Below, piece after piece: positions 43,804 through 52,786 of a DNA stretch of 64,000 bases; position 1 is the stretch's first letter, and every line of letters begins with the position of its first letter. The position numbers were made by a program, and so were the translations under genes. The stretch comes from Pseudobutyrivibrio sp. MD2005 (GTDB lineage Bacteria; Bacillota; Clostridia; Lachnospirales; Lachnospiraceae). The notes under the pieces are model-generated. The model saw only the letters and a list, made by a program, of their open reading frames with translations. It made no database searches and was not told the origin of the DNA. The stretch spans positions 1 to 64,000 of the forward strand of contig NZ_KK211358.1 in NCBI RefSeq assembly GCF_000621865.1. Direction: 5' to 3'.

Positions 43804-44691
43804 ATGATTGAAACACTTGATGGAATATTCGAAACTGTCAATTATAAGCAGAGCACTACATTAAAACTATATGACAATATTGAATATGAGGATTATCCTA
43901 AGCATTGGCATCCGGCATTAGAAATTGTCATGCCAATAGAAAATGGATATAAGATGTTCTTTCCTAATTCAGAAGTAGAGTTAAGAGAAGAGGATATATG
44001 CATAATATGCCCAGGGTGCGTACATTCTATAGTGGCACCAACTACTGGTCGTCGTATCATATTTCAGGCAAACACAGGTGAGCTAAGATTTATGAAAGAA
44101 ATAGAGGTGCTTATTTCGTTTATGTCACCGTACACGGTAATCACACCTGAAAAATTTCCTACTATTCATAGTAAAGTGGTGGAACTGCTTATAGACATTA
44201 AAGAAGAATATATGCGAGGAGAGGCATATTCTGAGGTTGGTATCTATAGTAAGCTGTTAAATATGTTTGCGTTGATAGGAAGAAACTATTCGGAAGTTAA
44301 GAAGAATACTGCAGAATATGATCTTACAGTAAAGGGAGAGTACGCTACAAAGTTTATGGATATATGTGATTATATCGCTTCTCACTGTGCTGAGGATTTA
44401 AAGCTTGATGATGTGGCTGCAATGAGTGGATTTAGTAAGTTTTATTTCGAAAGATTATTCAAACAGTTTACTGGAACAAGTTTCTATAAATATGTTAACC
44501 AAAAGCGTATAGCAAAAGCTCAAAATTTGCTGGTGGAACCAGGACATTCTGTCACTGATGTGGCGTTAAGCTGTGGCTTTATGTCTATATCATCCTTTAT
44601 AAGAATGTTTAAACTACAAAAGGGATGTACACCTACGGAATTCAAAAGCATGTATTGGAGTTGCGATAAGATGGAGGAGAATGATGCATAG
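43804..44691 (+). CDS. AraC-family transcriptional regulator
   Basis: A 295-aa regulator with an N-terminal cupin domain (HWHPALEIVMPIENGYKMF) and C-terminal double helix-turn-helix (KLDDVAAMSGFSKFYFERLF; SVTDVALSCGFMSISSFIRMF). The ATG at 43804 follows AGGGGG; the frame opens with a TTG at 43780. It is divergent from the ABC transporter operon and overlaps the esterase gene by 11 bp, so it is likely the controller of this sugar locus. Confidence 0.9.
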   Translation: MIETLDGIFETVNYKQSTTLKLYDNIEYEDYPKHWHPALEIVMPIENGYKMFFPNSEVELREEDICIICPGCVHSIVAPTTGRRIIFQANTGELRFMKEIEVLISFMSPYTVITPEKFPTIHSKVVELLIDIKEEYMRGEAYSEVGIYSKLLNMFALIGRNYSEVKKNTAEYDLTVKGEYATKFMDICDYIASHCAEDLKLDDVAAMSGFSKFYFERLFKQFTGTSFYKYVNQKRIAKAQNLLVEPGHSVTDVALSCGFMSISSFIRMFKLQKGCTPTEFKSMYWSCDKMEENDA

Positions 44692-46249
44692 ATTTTGCTT
44701 AGCGGAAATATTTTCTGACGGAATGGTTTTACAGAGAAATGAAAAAATAAGAATATTTGGCGATGCACCACAGGGGGATAAAATTCGAGTTAGCCTAAGA
44801 GATACCCACGGTAATTTGTTGGATGAGAACTGGGGCGTGGCAGATGAAAACAATCGTTTTGAAGTAAGATTGATGCCACTTGAGGCTTCTTGGGATGATC
44901 TATTAGCAGTAAGGAACGAGTCTAGCGGACAACTTCTTCGAGTTGAAAATATAAGCATAGGCGAAGTGTGGTTGGCTGGAGGACAGTCCAATATGGAGTT
45001 CTTTAATAAATATGAGAAAAATTGGGATACGACAAAGAAGCTTCCCATGAACAAACATATTCATTTTTATAATGTTCCACAGAGAGCTTTTGAGGGACAC
45101 GATACTCACAATGGCGAAGGTAGAGATGGATATGGCAGATGGCTTGATGACAAGGAAGAAGGCTATGAGAATTTTTCTGCTATAGGCTACACTTTTGCAA
45201 GAGCAATCCAAGAAAAGTTAAAGGTGCCGGTTGGAATAATTGGCTGTAACTGGGGAGGAACTACTGCAAGTGCCTGGGTTCCTGAATCGGTTTTGGATAC
45301 ACCGGAGCTTCGTCGTTATCTTACAGAATACGAAACTGAAGTAGAAAAGTATAGTGAAGAGGAACTTCGAGAGCTTAGTCTTAAGGCATGGAAAGCTGTG
45401 GATGATCCTAAAGGCTACCATGATTTTGAGAAGTTTTTATATGGAAGAGATAGACAGGTGCAGCTTGAAGAGCTTGAAGCTCGTAAGGATAATCCGCCAG
45501 AAATGGTTCCAATGGGGCCATACAATGAAAATCGTCCATGCGGTTTGTATGAGACAATGCTAAAAACAGTTATTCCTTATTCGATAAAGGGTGCTTTGTG
45601 GTATCAGGGAGAATCAGATGCAGGTGATAGAGCACCTATGTATGATTCACTTTTAAAGGGACTAATTAATTCCTGGAGAGATGCATGGAATCTGGATTTG
45701 TCATTTTTGATTGTTCAGCTTGCTCCATTCAAAGAATGGCTGGATTGCACAAATGATGGATACAAAATCGTTAGAGAAAAGCAGAGACTTGTGGCTGAAA
45801 CAATGGAAAATGTTTATATGACAGCTATTGGTGATTTGGGAGAAGAATATGACATTCATCCAAAGGAAAAGGTCGAGATTGGAAATAGATTAGCAGGTCT
45901 GGCTCTTTGCCATGTGTATGAAAAGGTGGATTCAAGAGACGTTGAAAACCCTTGCATATCAAAGGTCACAGTGAATAGCGGAAATATTGTGTTAGAATTT
46001 GAAAATGCAAAGGATTTATCTGCAAAAGATGAGCTGGATGAGATTTTGATACATGCTAAGAGTGATGATATTGCGGTGCATACCTATGGTTTTGAAGGTA
46101 ATAAGATATTGATAAAAAGGCCTGATGAACTTACCGAAGGAGAGGTAATCAGTATATCGATTGGTGTGGATGATTACGGCCAGATTTCTATAAAAAATGA
46201 AAATGGTCTACCAATTGTACCGTTTAAGATGGAAGTTGTACATGAATAA
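44681..46249 (+). CDS. SGNH-type sialate O-acetylesterase / acetyl-xylan-type esterase
   Basis: A 522-aa protein of the sialate O-acetylesterase (SASA) family. The catalytic Ser lies in WLAGGQSNMEFF, the oxyanion block in GALWYQGESDA, and the Asp/His pair in GDLGEEYDIHP. No signal peptide, so it deacetylates imported oligosaccharides. In this context acetylated xylo- or arabino-oligosaccharides are more likely than sialic acid. Starts are possible at 44681 and 44684 behind GGAGGAG. It overlaps the AraC gene by 11 bp. Confidence 0.87.
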   Translation: MMHRFCLAEIFSDGMVLQRNEKIRIFGDAPQGDKIRVSLRDTHGNLLDENWGVADENNRFEVRLMPLEASWDDLLAVRNESSGQLLRVENISIGEVWLAGGQSNMEFFNKYEKNWDTTKKLPMNKHIHFYNVPQRAFEGHDTHNGEGRDGYGRWLDDKEEGYENFSAIGYTFARAIQEKLKVPVGIIGCNWGGTTASAWVPESVLDTPELRRYLTEYETEVEKYSEEELRELSLKAWKAVDDPKGYHDFEKFLYGRDRQVQLEELEARKDNPPEMVPMGPYNENRPCGLYETMLKTVIPYSIKGALWYQGESDAGDRAPMYDSLLKGLINSWRDAWNLDLSFLIVQLAPFKEWLDCTNDGYKIVREKQRLVAETMENVYMTAIGDLGEEYDIHPKEKVEIGNRLAGLALCHVYEKVDSRDVENPCISKVTVNSGNIVLEFENAKDLSAKDELDEILIHAKSDDIAVHTYGFEGNKILIKRPDELTEGEVISISIGVDDYGQISIKNENGLPIVPFKMEVVHE

Positions 46250-46302
46250 ATGTACTTGTACATAGCGATAAAGCTTAGTAAATTAAATAGTTTTTTAAAT
46301 GA

Positions 46303-46345
46303 AAATACAACTTGTAGACATGTGGGTACAAGTTGTATTTTTATT
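46303..46345 (+). terminator. Terminator after the AraC-esterase operon
   Basis: Arms AAATACAACTTGTA and TACAAGTTGTATTT with a 10-nt loop, followed by TTATTT. Confidence 0.85.
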
Positions 46346-46401
46346 TGTAGATAATGATTTTCGAAAGAAAATAGTAACAGGAAAATGGAGGGTAATACAG
46401 T

Positions 46402-47901
46402 ATGAAAACACAGTTAAATTACAAGTTTTGGTTTTGTACAGGTTCACAGGATTTGTACGGAGATGAGTGCTTAGAGCATGTTGCGGCACACTCAAAGGAG
46501 ATTGTAGAGTGCCTTAACAAGTCTGGCATTCTTCCATTTGAAGTAGTATGGAAGCCAACAATGATTACAAACGAAGTAATCAGACGTACATTTAACGAAG
46601 CTAACAATGATCCAACTTGTGCAGGTGTAATCACATGGATGCACACATTCTCACCAGCAAAGTCTTGGATTTTAGGACATCAGGAATATAGAAAGCCACT
46701 TTGCCATTTACATACACAGTACAATCGCGAGATTCCTTACGAGACAATGGATATGGATTTCATGAATGAGAACCAGGCTGCTCACGGTGATAGAGAGTAT
46801 GCTCACATCCTTTCAAGAATGGGAATCGAGAGAAAGACAATCGTTGGTTACTGGCAGGATAAAGAGGTTCAGGAAAAGCTTGCATCTTGGATGAGAACAG
46901 CAGTAGGTATTGTTGAATCCAGCCACATTCGTGTAATGCGTGTAGCTGACAACATGAGAAATGTTGCTGTTACAGAAGGTGATAAGGTTGAGGCTCAGCT
47001 TAAGTTTGGTTGGGAAGTAGATGCTTACCCAGTAAACGAAATTGCTAAGGCTGTTGATGCTGTTTCACAGTCAGATGTTAATGCACTTGTAGATGAGTAT
47101 TATGGTAAATACGATATTTGCCTTGAGGGAAGAGATCCAGAAGAGTTCAAGAAGCATGTAGCTGTTCAGGCTAAAATCGAACTTGGTTTTGAAAGATTCC
47201 TTGAGGAGAAGAACTACCAGGCAATCGTTACTCACTTTGGTGATTTAGGTTCACTTCAGCAGCTTCCAGGTCTTGCAATTCAGAGATTAATGGAAAAGGG
47301 CTATGGATTTGGTGCAGAAGGTGACTGGAAAGTTGCAGCAATGGTTCGCCTTATGAAGATTATGACAACAGGCATTAAGGATGCGAAGGGTACTTCAATG
47401 CTTGAGGATTACACATACAACCTTGTAAAGGGCAAAGAAGGAATCATCCAGGCTCACATGCTTGAGGTTTGTCCAACACTTGCAGATGGTCCTATCCAGA
47501 TTAAGGTTCAGCCTCTTTCAATGGGTGACAGAGAAGATCCAGCTCGTCTTGTATTCCAGTCAAAGGAAGGTAAGGGTATTGCTACATCACTTATCGACCT
47601 TGGAAACAGATTCCGTCTTATCATTCAGGATGTTGATTGCAAGAAGGTAGAAAAGCCACTTCCAAAGCTTCCTACAGCTATCAACTTCTGGACACCACAG
47701 CCAGATTTCTACACAGGAACAGAGGCTTGGCTCCTTGCAGGCGGCGCACACCACACAGCATTCTCTTACGACTTAACAGCAGAGCAGATGGGTGATTGGG
47801 CAGCTGCTATGGGTATCGAAGCAGTTTACATCGATAAGGACACAAAGATTCGTGACTTCAAGCGTGACCTTGCACTTGGCAGTCTTGTATATGGTAAATA
47901 A
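46402..47901 (+). CDS. araA: L-arabinose isomerase
   Basis: A 499-aa enzyme converting L-arabinose to L-ribulose. The start YKFWFCTGSQDLYGDE and the blocks GVITWMHTFSPAKSWI, TQYNREIP, FGAEGDWKVAAMVR and TSMLEDYTYN are typical of AraA; metal ligands are expected at the Glu of GAEGDW, the Glu of LEDYTY and the His of the C-terminal GGAHHTAF. A GGAGGG site precedes the ATG. It heads the arabinose catabolic region. Confidence 0.95.
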   Translation: MKTQLNYKFWFCTGSQDLYGDECLEHVAAHSKEIVECLNKSGILPFEVVWKPTMITNEVIRRTFNEANNDPTCAGVITWMHTFSPAKSWILGHQEYRKPLCHLHTQYNREIPYETMDMDFMNENQAAHGDREYAHILSRMGIERKTIVGYWQDKEVQEKLASWMRTAVGIVESSHIRVMRVADNMRNVAVTEGDKVEAQLKFGWEVDAYPVNEIAKAVDAVSQSDVNALVDEYYGKYDICLEGRDPEEFKKHVAVQAKIELGFERFLEEKNYQAIVTHFGDLGSLQQLPGLAIQRLMEKGYGFGAEGDWKVAAMVRLMKIMTTGIKDAKGTSMLEDYTYNLVKGKEGIIQAHMLEVCPTLADGPIQIKVQPLSMGDREDPARLVFQSKEGKGIATSLIDLGNRFRLIIQDVDCKKVEKPLPKLPTAINFWTPQPDFYTGTEAWLLAGGAHHTAFSYDLTAEQMGDWAAAMGIEAVYIDKDTKIRDFKRDLALGSLVYGK

Positions 47902-47928
47902 AATGACGTTAAAATGTCATTAATGTGA

Positions 47929-47957
47929 TTGAAGACATGCTAACGTAATATTACAAT
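47929..47957 (+). promoter_or_regulatory. Promoter of the transaldolase gene
   Basis: TTGAAG at 47929, 17-bp spacer, TACAAT at 47952. Transcription would begin near 47964, just ahead of the folded leader. Confidence 0.5.
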
Positions 47958-47986
47958 TATTATCGTATTGGTAGTAATTTAAAATA

Positions 47987-48111
47987 GCTCAAGTCGTAAA
48001 ACTTCAATTCAGTCCGGAGATAAATTTCTTGTTTTTTTGATGAATATAGTGAAAACGATATCAAAAAAATTAGAAATTAACGACGGACTGGTCAAAGACT
48101 AGGACTTGAGC
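47987..48111 (+). ncRNA. Candidate structured leader RNA of the transaldolase gene
   Basis: Four nested, perfect helices: GCTCAAGTC/GACTTGAGC (47987-47995 with 48103-48111), CAGTCCG/CGGACTG (48010-48016 with 48084-48090), AATTTCT/AGAAATT (48023-48029 with 48072-48078) and TTTTTTTGAT/ATCAAAAAAA (48032-48041 with 48060-48069). The ribosome site AAAAGGAG follows 10 nt later. I do not recognise a known riboswitch. The apical loop overlaps a cre-like sequence, so part of the symmetry could serve DNA binding instead. Confidence 0.5.
48050..48063 (+). promoter_or_regulatory. cre-like site (possible CcpA operator)
   Basis: TGAAAACGATATCA fits the catabolite-response consensus (TGNAANCGNWNNCW) in every position. 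It lies downstream of the promoter, where CcpA would block elongation. It might also be bound by another LacI-family regulator. Confidence 0.5.
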
Positions 48112-48138
48112 GAGATTTAAAAAAGGAGAAAGAAAAAA

Positions 48139-48795
48139 ATGAAGTTATTCGTTGATACCGGAAAAATTGAGGACATTAGAAAAGCAAATGATTTAGGAGT
48201 AATTTGTGGTGTTACTACAAACCCTTCACTTATCGCAAAAGAGGGTGGACGTAGCCAGGAAGAAATCCTTAAGGAAATTGCTTCTATCGTAGATGGCCCT
48301 ATCTCAGGTGAGGTAAAGGCTACAACAGTTGATGCTGAAGGCATGATTAAGGAAGGCCGCGAAATCGCAGCTCTTCATCCAAATATGATTGTAAAGATTC
48401 CTATGACACTTGAAGGTCTTAAGGCTGTAAAGGTTCTTTCAGCTGAGGGAATCAAGACAAACGTAACACTTATCTTTACAGCAAACCAGGCTATTCTTGC
48501 TGCAAACGCAGGCGCAACATACGTTTCACCATTCCTTGGACGTCTTGATGATATCAATCAGCCAGGTATTGAGCTTATCCGCGATATCGCAGATATCTTC
48601 GACATCTATGGTTATGAGACAGAAATCATCGCTGCATCTATCCGCAATCCTATCCACGTTCACGATTGTGCACTTGCGGGCGCTGACATTGCAACTGTAC
48701 CATACAAAGTTATCGAGCAGATGGCTGTTCACCCACTTACAACAGCTGGTATCGAAAAGTTCCAGAAGGACTACATCGCAGTATTCGGCGAGTAA
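48139..48795 (+). CDS. Transaldolase (TalC/FSA-type)
   Basis: A 218-aa protein of the short transaldolase / fructose-6-phosphate aldolase group. The barrel begins [28 protein letters not shown] supplies a conserved Asn, and the Schiff-base Lys is probably that of [14 protein letters not shown] (about residue 86). [26 protein letters not shown] and IIAASIRNP are family blocks. It would connect pentose phosphates to glycolysis after arabinose breakdown. It has its own promoter and folded leader. Confidence 0.9.
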   Translation: MKLFVDTGKIEDIRKANDLGVICGVTTNPSLIAKEGGRSQEEILKEIASIVDGPISGEVKATTVDAEGMIKEGREIAALHPNMIVKIPMTLEGLKAVKVLSAEGIKTNVTLIFTANQAILAANAGATYVSPFLGRLDDINQPGIELIRDIADIFDIYGYETEIIAASIRNPIHVHDCALAGADIATVPYKVIEQMAVHPLTTAGIEKFQKDYIAVFGE

Positions 48796-48826
48796 AACGT
48801 AAATACGTAAGCGAACCAAGGTTGAC

Positions 48827-48920
48827 ATGCTCCCGTAGGGCACCCTCCGCACTCTCGCGTGGGAACCCTCCCGCCGGCGTAGGTCCTTCCCACGCTCGGC
48901 ACGGTATCCCCTACTCGCGC
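48827..48920 (+). repeat. GC-rich S-family repeat, copy S1
   Basis: Begins ATGCTCCCGTAGGGCACC and ends CCCCTACTCGCGC. It folds by GTAGGG/CCCTAC and GCGTGGGA/TCCCACGC. A wider stem GTAAGCGAACC/GGATCGCTTAC (48807 and 48933) encloses it. It is far richer in GC than the genes around it. Its partner S2 is at 50696. An R repeat follows 40 bp later. Confidence 0.7.
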
Positions 48921-48959
48921 TGCCCACATTAAGGATCGCTTACTCATTAAGTAAAAATA

Positions 48960-49043
48960 GCTGGTAGGCAACAAGCTCTAATATTTCCTTAGCGAGACGT
49001 GTTGTCGAGCGGGGAAATCGTTAGGCTTGTAGCCGTAACCAGC
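48960..49043 (+). repeat. R-family hairpin repeat, copy R2
   Basis: Outer arms GCTGGT/ACCAGC, then GGC/GCC, ACAAGC/CTTGT and TTTCC/GGAAA form one long hairpin; loop TTAGCGAGACGTGTTGTCGA. Nearly the same as R4. It ends 26 bp before the FGGY kinase start, so it would lie in its mRNA leader. Confidence 0.8.
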
Positions 49044-49069
49044 GGGAGATACGAAGGGGGATTTTGCGA

Positions 49070-50662
49070 ATGAATATTAATGAGATTATTGCTGAGGGAA
49101 AGACAGCATTAGGTATTGAGTTTGGTTCGACACGAATCAAGGCAGTTCTTGTTGATGAGGACAATAAGGTTCTTGCGCAAGGCGACCATGAGTGGGAGAA
49201 CCATTTGGATAATGGCATCTGGACATATCCGCTTGAAGAGGTATGGGCAGGTGTGCAGGATTGTTATGCAAAGTTAAAGCAGGATGTTTACAACAAGTAT
49301 GATGTAAAGCTTACAAAGCTTGGTGCAATTGGCTTTTCTGCTATGATGCATGGATATCTTGCTTTTGATAAGGATGATAATCTTTTAGTTCCATTTAGAA
49401 CATGGAGAAATACAATCACAGGTGAGGCAGCTGCAGAGCTTTCTAAAGAGCTGAATTTCAACATGCCTCAGCGTTGGAGCATTTCACATTATTATCAGTG
49501 CATTCTTAATAAAGAGCCACATGTTCCAAATGTAGCTTACTTTATGACACTTGCAGTTTATGTACATTACAAGATGACAGGCAAGAAGGTAGCAGGCGTT
49601 GGCGAAGCATCAGGAATGTTCCCAATTGATTCAGCTACTTGTCAGTATGATAAGGCTATGCTTGAGAAATTTAATAAGCTTGCAGCAGCTCATGGTGTTA
49701 CTACAAAGGTTGAGGATCTTCTTCCAGAAGTTCTTGTTGCAGGTGATGATGCAGGTACACTTACAGCTGAAGGTGCAAAACTTCTTGATCCTACAGGAGA
49801 GCTCGAAGCAGGCTGCCCACTTGCTCCACCAGAAGGTGATGCAGGCACAGGTATGGTTGCTACAAATGCAGTATCTGTAGGCACAGGTAATGTTTCAGCT
49901 GGTACATCAGTATTTTCTATGGTTGTTTTGGACAAGCCATTGTCAAAGCCATATGAGGAAATCGATATGGTTACAACACCAACAGGTGAGGCAGTTGCAA
50001 TGGTACACTGCAACAACTGTACATCTGATTTAAATGCATGGGTTGGCATCTTCAAGGAGTTCGCTGATGCATTTGGTGTAGATGTTTCTATGAATGATAT
50101 TTATGGTACACTTTACCGCAAGGCTCTTACAGAAGATGCTAACTGTGGCGGCGTTGTTTCATTCAACTACTTTGGCGGTGAGCCAGTTGTTGGTGTAAAC
50201 GAAGGACGTCCAATGGTTGTTCGCCAGCCGGATGCCAAGTTTAGTTTAGCAAACTTTATGCGTTCAAATCTTTATGGTGCCCTTGGTGTACTTAAAATTG
50301 GTAATGATATCCTTCTTAAAGAAGAGAAGGTTACGATCAAGTCTATCACTGGCCACGGTGGATTCTTCAAGACAAAGGGTGTTGGACAGTCTGTACTTGC
50401 AGCAGCTCTTAATGCACCAATCACTGTAATGGCAACAGCTGGTGAAGGTGGAGCTTGGGGTATGGCTGTACTTGCAAATTACTGCATCCGCGATGACAAG
50501 TCAGCAAACCTTCAGAAGTACCTTGACGAAAAGGTATTTGCAGGCCAGGAGTCAACAACAATGGAGCCAGACCCAGCGATGGTTGCTGGCTACGACGAGT
50601 GGATGGTAGACTACAAAAAAGCACTTAAGGCTGAGGCTTGCGCCGTAGAAAACTGGCGCTAG
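49070..50662 (+). CDS. FGGY-family carbohydrate kinase (probable L-ribulokinase)
   Basis: A 530-aa sugar kinase. The N-terminal phosphate motif is GIEFGSTRIKAVLVD; GFSAMMHGYLAF holds the sugar-binding region and ITGHGGFFKTKG with GEGGAWGMA the ATP site. The position between araA, a transaldolase and araD argues for L-ribulose as substrate; family annotation alone would give xylulokinase-like. The start is the ATG at 49070 behind GAAGGGGG. The gene is flanked on both sides by S and R repeats. Confidence 0.85.
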   Translation: MNINEIIAEGKTALGIEFGSTRIKAVLVDEDNKVLAQGDHEWENHLDNGIWTYPLEEVWAGVQDCYAKLKQDVYNKYDVKLTKLGAIGFSAMMHGYLAFDKDDNLLVPFRTWRNTITGEAAAELSKELNFNMPQRWSISHYYQCILNKEPHVPNVAYFMTLAVYVHYKMTGKKVAGVGEASGMFPIDSATCQYDKAMLEKFNKLAAAHGVTTKVEDLLPEVLVAGDDAGTLTAEGAKLLDPTGELEAGCPLAPPEGDAGTGMVATNAVSVGTGNVSAGTSVFSMVVLDKPLSKPYEEIDMVTTPTGEAVAMVHCNNCTSDLNAWVGIFKEFADAFGVDVSMNDIYGTLYRKALTEDANCGGVVSFNYFGGEPVVGVNEGRPMVVRQPDAKFSLANFMRSNLYGALGVLKIGNDILLKEEKVTIKSITGHGGFFKTKGVGQSVLAAALNAPITVMATAGEGGAWGMAVLANYCIRDDKSANLQKYLDEKVFAGQESTTMEPDPAMVAGYDEWMVDYKKALKAEACAVENWR

Positions 50663-50695
50663 TACTTTAATTGCTACGCGGCATCGAAGAACTCC

Positions 50696-50787
50696 GTGCT
50701 CCCGCAGGGCACCCCTCGTACTCGAGCTAGGCAACTTTCCGCTTCGCGGCTCCCTCCTAGCTCGGCACGATACTTCCCTGCTCGCGC
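50696..50787 (+). repeat. GC-rich S-family repeat, copy S2
   Basis: Begins GTGCTCCCGCAGGGCACC and ends CCCTGCTCGCGC, like S1. The inner stem is GAGCTAGG/CCTAGCTC. The central part differs from S1 while the helices are kept, with compensated base changes. CCAAGGTTGA, which precedes S1, here follows S2 (50791). Confidence 0.7.
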
Positions 50788-50828
50788 TCGCCAAGGTTGA
50801 GTTGCCGCTCGGATATTAGATGAGTTCG

Positions 50829-50955
50829 TAGGTAACAAGTATGATGTTGGCTGTAGCTAACAAGCTATTATATTTCTCAAGCGGAGCTTTTTATGCGAAG
50901 CGGAGAAATCATAATGCTTGTGAGCGTAACGGTCAACAGAATGCTTGTTACCGTA
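50829..50955 (+). repeat. R-family hairpin repeat, copy R3 (double stem)
   Basis: Core hairpin 50846-50937 with arms CTAACAAGC and GCTTGTGAG and inner arms ATTTCTC and GAGAAAT; loop AAGCGGAGCTTTTTATGCGA as in R1. A further stem GGTAACAAG/CTTGTTACC encloses it. It ends 23 bp before the araD start. Confidence 0.78.
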
Positions 50956-50978
50956 ACGGACGGACTAGGAGAGATAAA

Positions 50979-51674
50979 ATGTTAGAAGAGTTAAAGAAGC
51001 AGGTGTACGAGGCCAACATGGAGCTTCCTAAGCGTGGTCTTGTAACTTATACATGGGGCAATGTTTCTGGAATCGATAGAGAGTCTGGAATCTTTGCAAT
51101 TAAGCCATCTGGCGTAGAATACGATGATTTAAAGCCAGAGGATATGGTACTTGTAAATCTTGATGGTGAAGTAGTAGAGGGGAAGTATAGACCAAGTTCT
51201 GACACAGCTACTCACTGTGAGCTTTATAAGAAGTATGAGAATATCGGCGGAGTAGTCCATACTCATTCTACTTATGCAGTAGCATGGGCTCAGGCAGGCC
51301 GTGATATTCCTTTATATGGAACAACACATGCAGATTATTTCTGCGGAACAATTCCATGCACAAGAAATCTTACTGAGAAGGAAATCGATGAGGCATACGA
51401 AGTAAATACTGGTAAGGTAATCATCGAGACTTTCGAAGAGCGAGGAATCAATACAAAGTATGTGCCAGGTGTTATCTGCAAGAATCATGGCCCATTTACA
51501 TGGGGTAAGGATGCAGACCAGGCAGTATACAACGCAGTTGTACTTGAAGAGGTTGCTAAGATGGCACTCTTTACAGAGCAGGTAAACCCACAGGTTCAGC
51601 CAGCTCCAGATTGCATTCGCGATAAGCACTTCAATCGTAAGCACGGTGCAAATGCATACTACGGACAAAACTAA
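50979..51674 (+). CDS. araD: L-ribulose-5-phosphate 4-epimerase
   Basis: A 231-aa class II aldolase-fold enzyme that makes D-xylulose 5-phosphate. [22 protein letters not shown] and [16 protein letters not shown] with [14 protein letters not shown] carry the zinc His residues; [12 protein letters not shown] is another block. The start is the ATG at 50979 behind AGGAGAG; the upstream open frame runs through a repeat and is not coding. A terminator follows. Confidence 0.94.
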   Translation: MLEELKKQVYEANMELPKRGLVTYTWGNVSGIDRESGIFAIKPSGVEYDDLKPEDMVLVNLDGEVVEGKYRPSSDTATHCELYKKYENIGGVVHTHSTYAVAWAQAGRDIPLYGTTHADYFCGTIPCTRNLTEKEIDEAYEVNTGKVIIETFEERGINTKYVPGVICKNHGPFTWGKDADQAVYNAVVLEEVAKMALFTEQVNPQVQPAPDCIRDKHFNRKHGANAYYGQN

Positions 51675-51709
51675 AAATAATCTATATGAGCAGAAACTAA
51701 CATTATTAA

Positions 51710-51739
51710 GGCGGTTCGATTAATCGAGCCGTCTTTTTT
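51710..51739 (+). terminator. Terminator of araD
   Basis: Arms GGCGGTTCGATTA and TAATCGAGCCGTC, followed by six T. Confidence 0.88.
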
Positions 51740-51799
51740 ACTGGAGAAAAATAGTAGAGTGGGGTATTATTTAATCAGTATGTATGAAGGAGATATGTT

Positions 51800-52675
51800 A
51801 TGAATCACGTAATAGAAAATGAAAAACTAAAGCTTACTGTTGCAGAACACGGCGCAGAGATTAAATCTTTAATTCGTAAATGCGATAATACTGAAATGAT
51901 GTGGCAGGCTGATAGTGCTTATTGGGGAAGAACAGCTCCAGTTCTATTTCCAGTTGTTGGAAGCTATTTCCAAAAGAAATCTATTTATGAAGGAAAGACA
52001 TATGAAATGGGGCAGCATGGCTTTGCCAGAGATATGGATTTTGCATTAGTTTCAAAAGAAGCAGATAAGCTTGTATTTGAATTGAATTCAGATGAAAGCA
52101 CTCATGAAAAATATCCTTTTGATTTTAATCTTGTAATCACTTACATTTTGGCTGGGGATTCGGTTAAGGTGTGCTGGGATGTGAAAAACACAGATAGCAG
52201 AAAAATGCATTTTTCTATTGGTGCCCATCCAGCATTTAATTGTAATCTTGACACTGATTATCTTTGCTTTGAGAAAAACGGAAAAGTTGTAGGTGAAATA
52301 ACTGCAAATGTTATTGCATTAGATGGAAGTGGATGTCTTTCAGATGAGCAGGACAAATATCAGCTTGAGGATGGCATGCTAAAAATGTCAGATAAGCTTT
52401 TTTCAAAGGATGCACTTGTAATAGAGGGCCAGCAGGCAGACAAGGTGACTCTCTTGGATCAAAACAAGAAACCTATCGTAGCGGTAACTTGCCCTACACC
52501 ATTATTTGGCGTGTGGTCTCCAGTTGGAAAGCATGCACCATTTGTCTGTATTGAACCTTGGTACGGACGATGCGATAGAGTAGGCTTTAATCAAAAGCTT
52601 GAAGAACGCGAATACGGTAATGTATTAGAGAGTAACGAGATATTCAAAACAAGTTATGACATAATTATATTGTAA
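51800..52675 (+). CDS. Aldose 1-epimerase family protein (LacX-like)
   Basis: A 291-aa galactose-mutarotase-fold protein. LTVAEHGAEIKSLI, RTAPVLFPVVGSY, GQHGFARDMDF and the acid/base block FSIGAHPAFNC are typical of LacX-type epimerases; FVCIEPWYGRCD holds the probable general base Glu. It interconverts anomers of a sugar, identity unknown. It has its own promoter region and terminator. Confidence 0.88.
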   Translation: MNHVIENEKLKLTVAEHGAEIKSLIRKCDNTEMMWQADSAYWGRTAPVLFPVVGSYFQKKSIYEGKTYEMGQHGFARDMDFALVSKEADKLVFELNSDESTHEKYPFDFNLVITYILAGDSVKVCWDVKNTDSRKMHFSIGAHPAFNCNLDTDYLCFEKNGKVVGEITANVIALDGSGCLSDEQDKYQLEDGMLKMSDKLFSKDALVIEGQQADKVTLLDQNKKPIVAVTCPTPLFGVWSPVGKHAPFVCIEPWYGRCDRVGFNQKLEEREYGNVLESNEIFKTSYDIIIL

Positions 52676-52681
52676 TCATTG

Positions 52682-52710
52682 AGTAGGAGAGAAAATCTCC
52701 TACTTTTTTT
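52682..52710 (+). terminator. Terminator after the epimerase gene
   Basis: Arms AGTAGGAGA and TCTCCTACT around a short loop, followed by a T-run. Confidence 0.85.
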
Positions 52711-52722
52711 ACCCTGGTCTAT

Positions 52723-52781
52723 TTGACAAATACCCTATAGGGGTATATTATGAACATATAGATTATACCCACAGGGGGTAT
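52723..52781 (+). promoter_or_regulatory. Copper-operon promoter with two CsoR operators
   Basis: TTGACA at 52723, 17-bp spacer, TATTAT at 52746. Two 17-bp sites ATACCC-N5-GGGTAT lie at 52730-52746 (inside the promoter spacer) and 52765-52781 (overlapping the ribosome site). This is the known CsoR/RcnR-type operator pattern. Confidence 0.85.
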
Positions 52782-52786
52782 GCAAA

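Noticed and set aside
48526-48974. Minus-strand ORFs across repeat S1 (133 and 67 aa)
   Set aside because: They cover a GC-rich palindromic repeat and part of the transaldolase gene, have Arg-rich odd composition and no ribosome site; they are shadows of the repeat.
50841-50978. 46-residue N-terminal extension of AraD
   Set aside because: The extension is translated repeat R3; the ATG at 50979 has a good ribosome site and matches the family's normal N-terminus.
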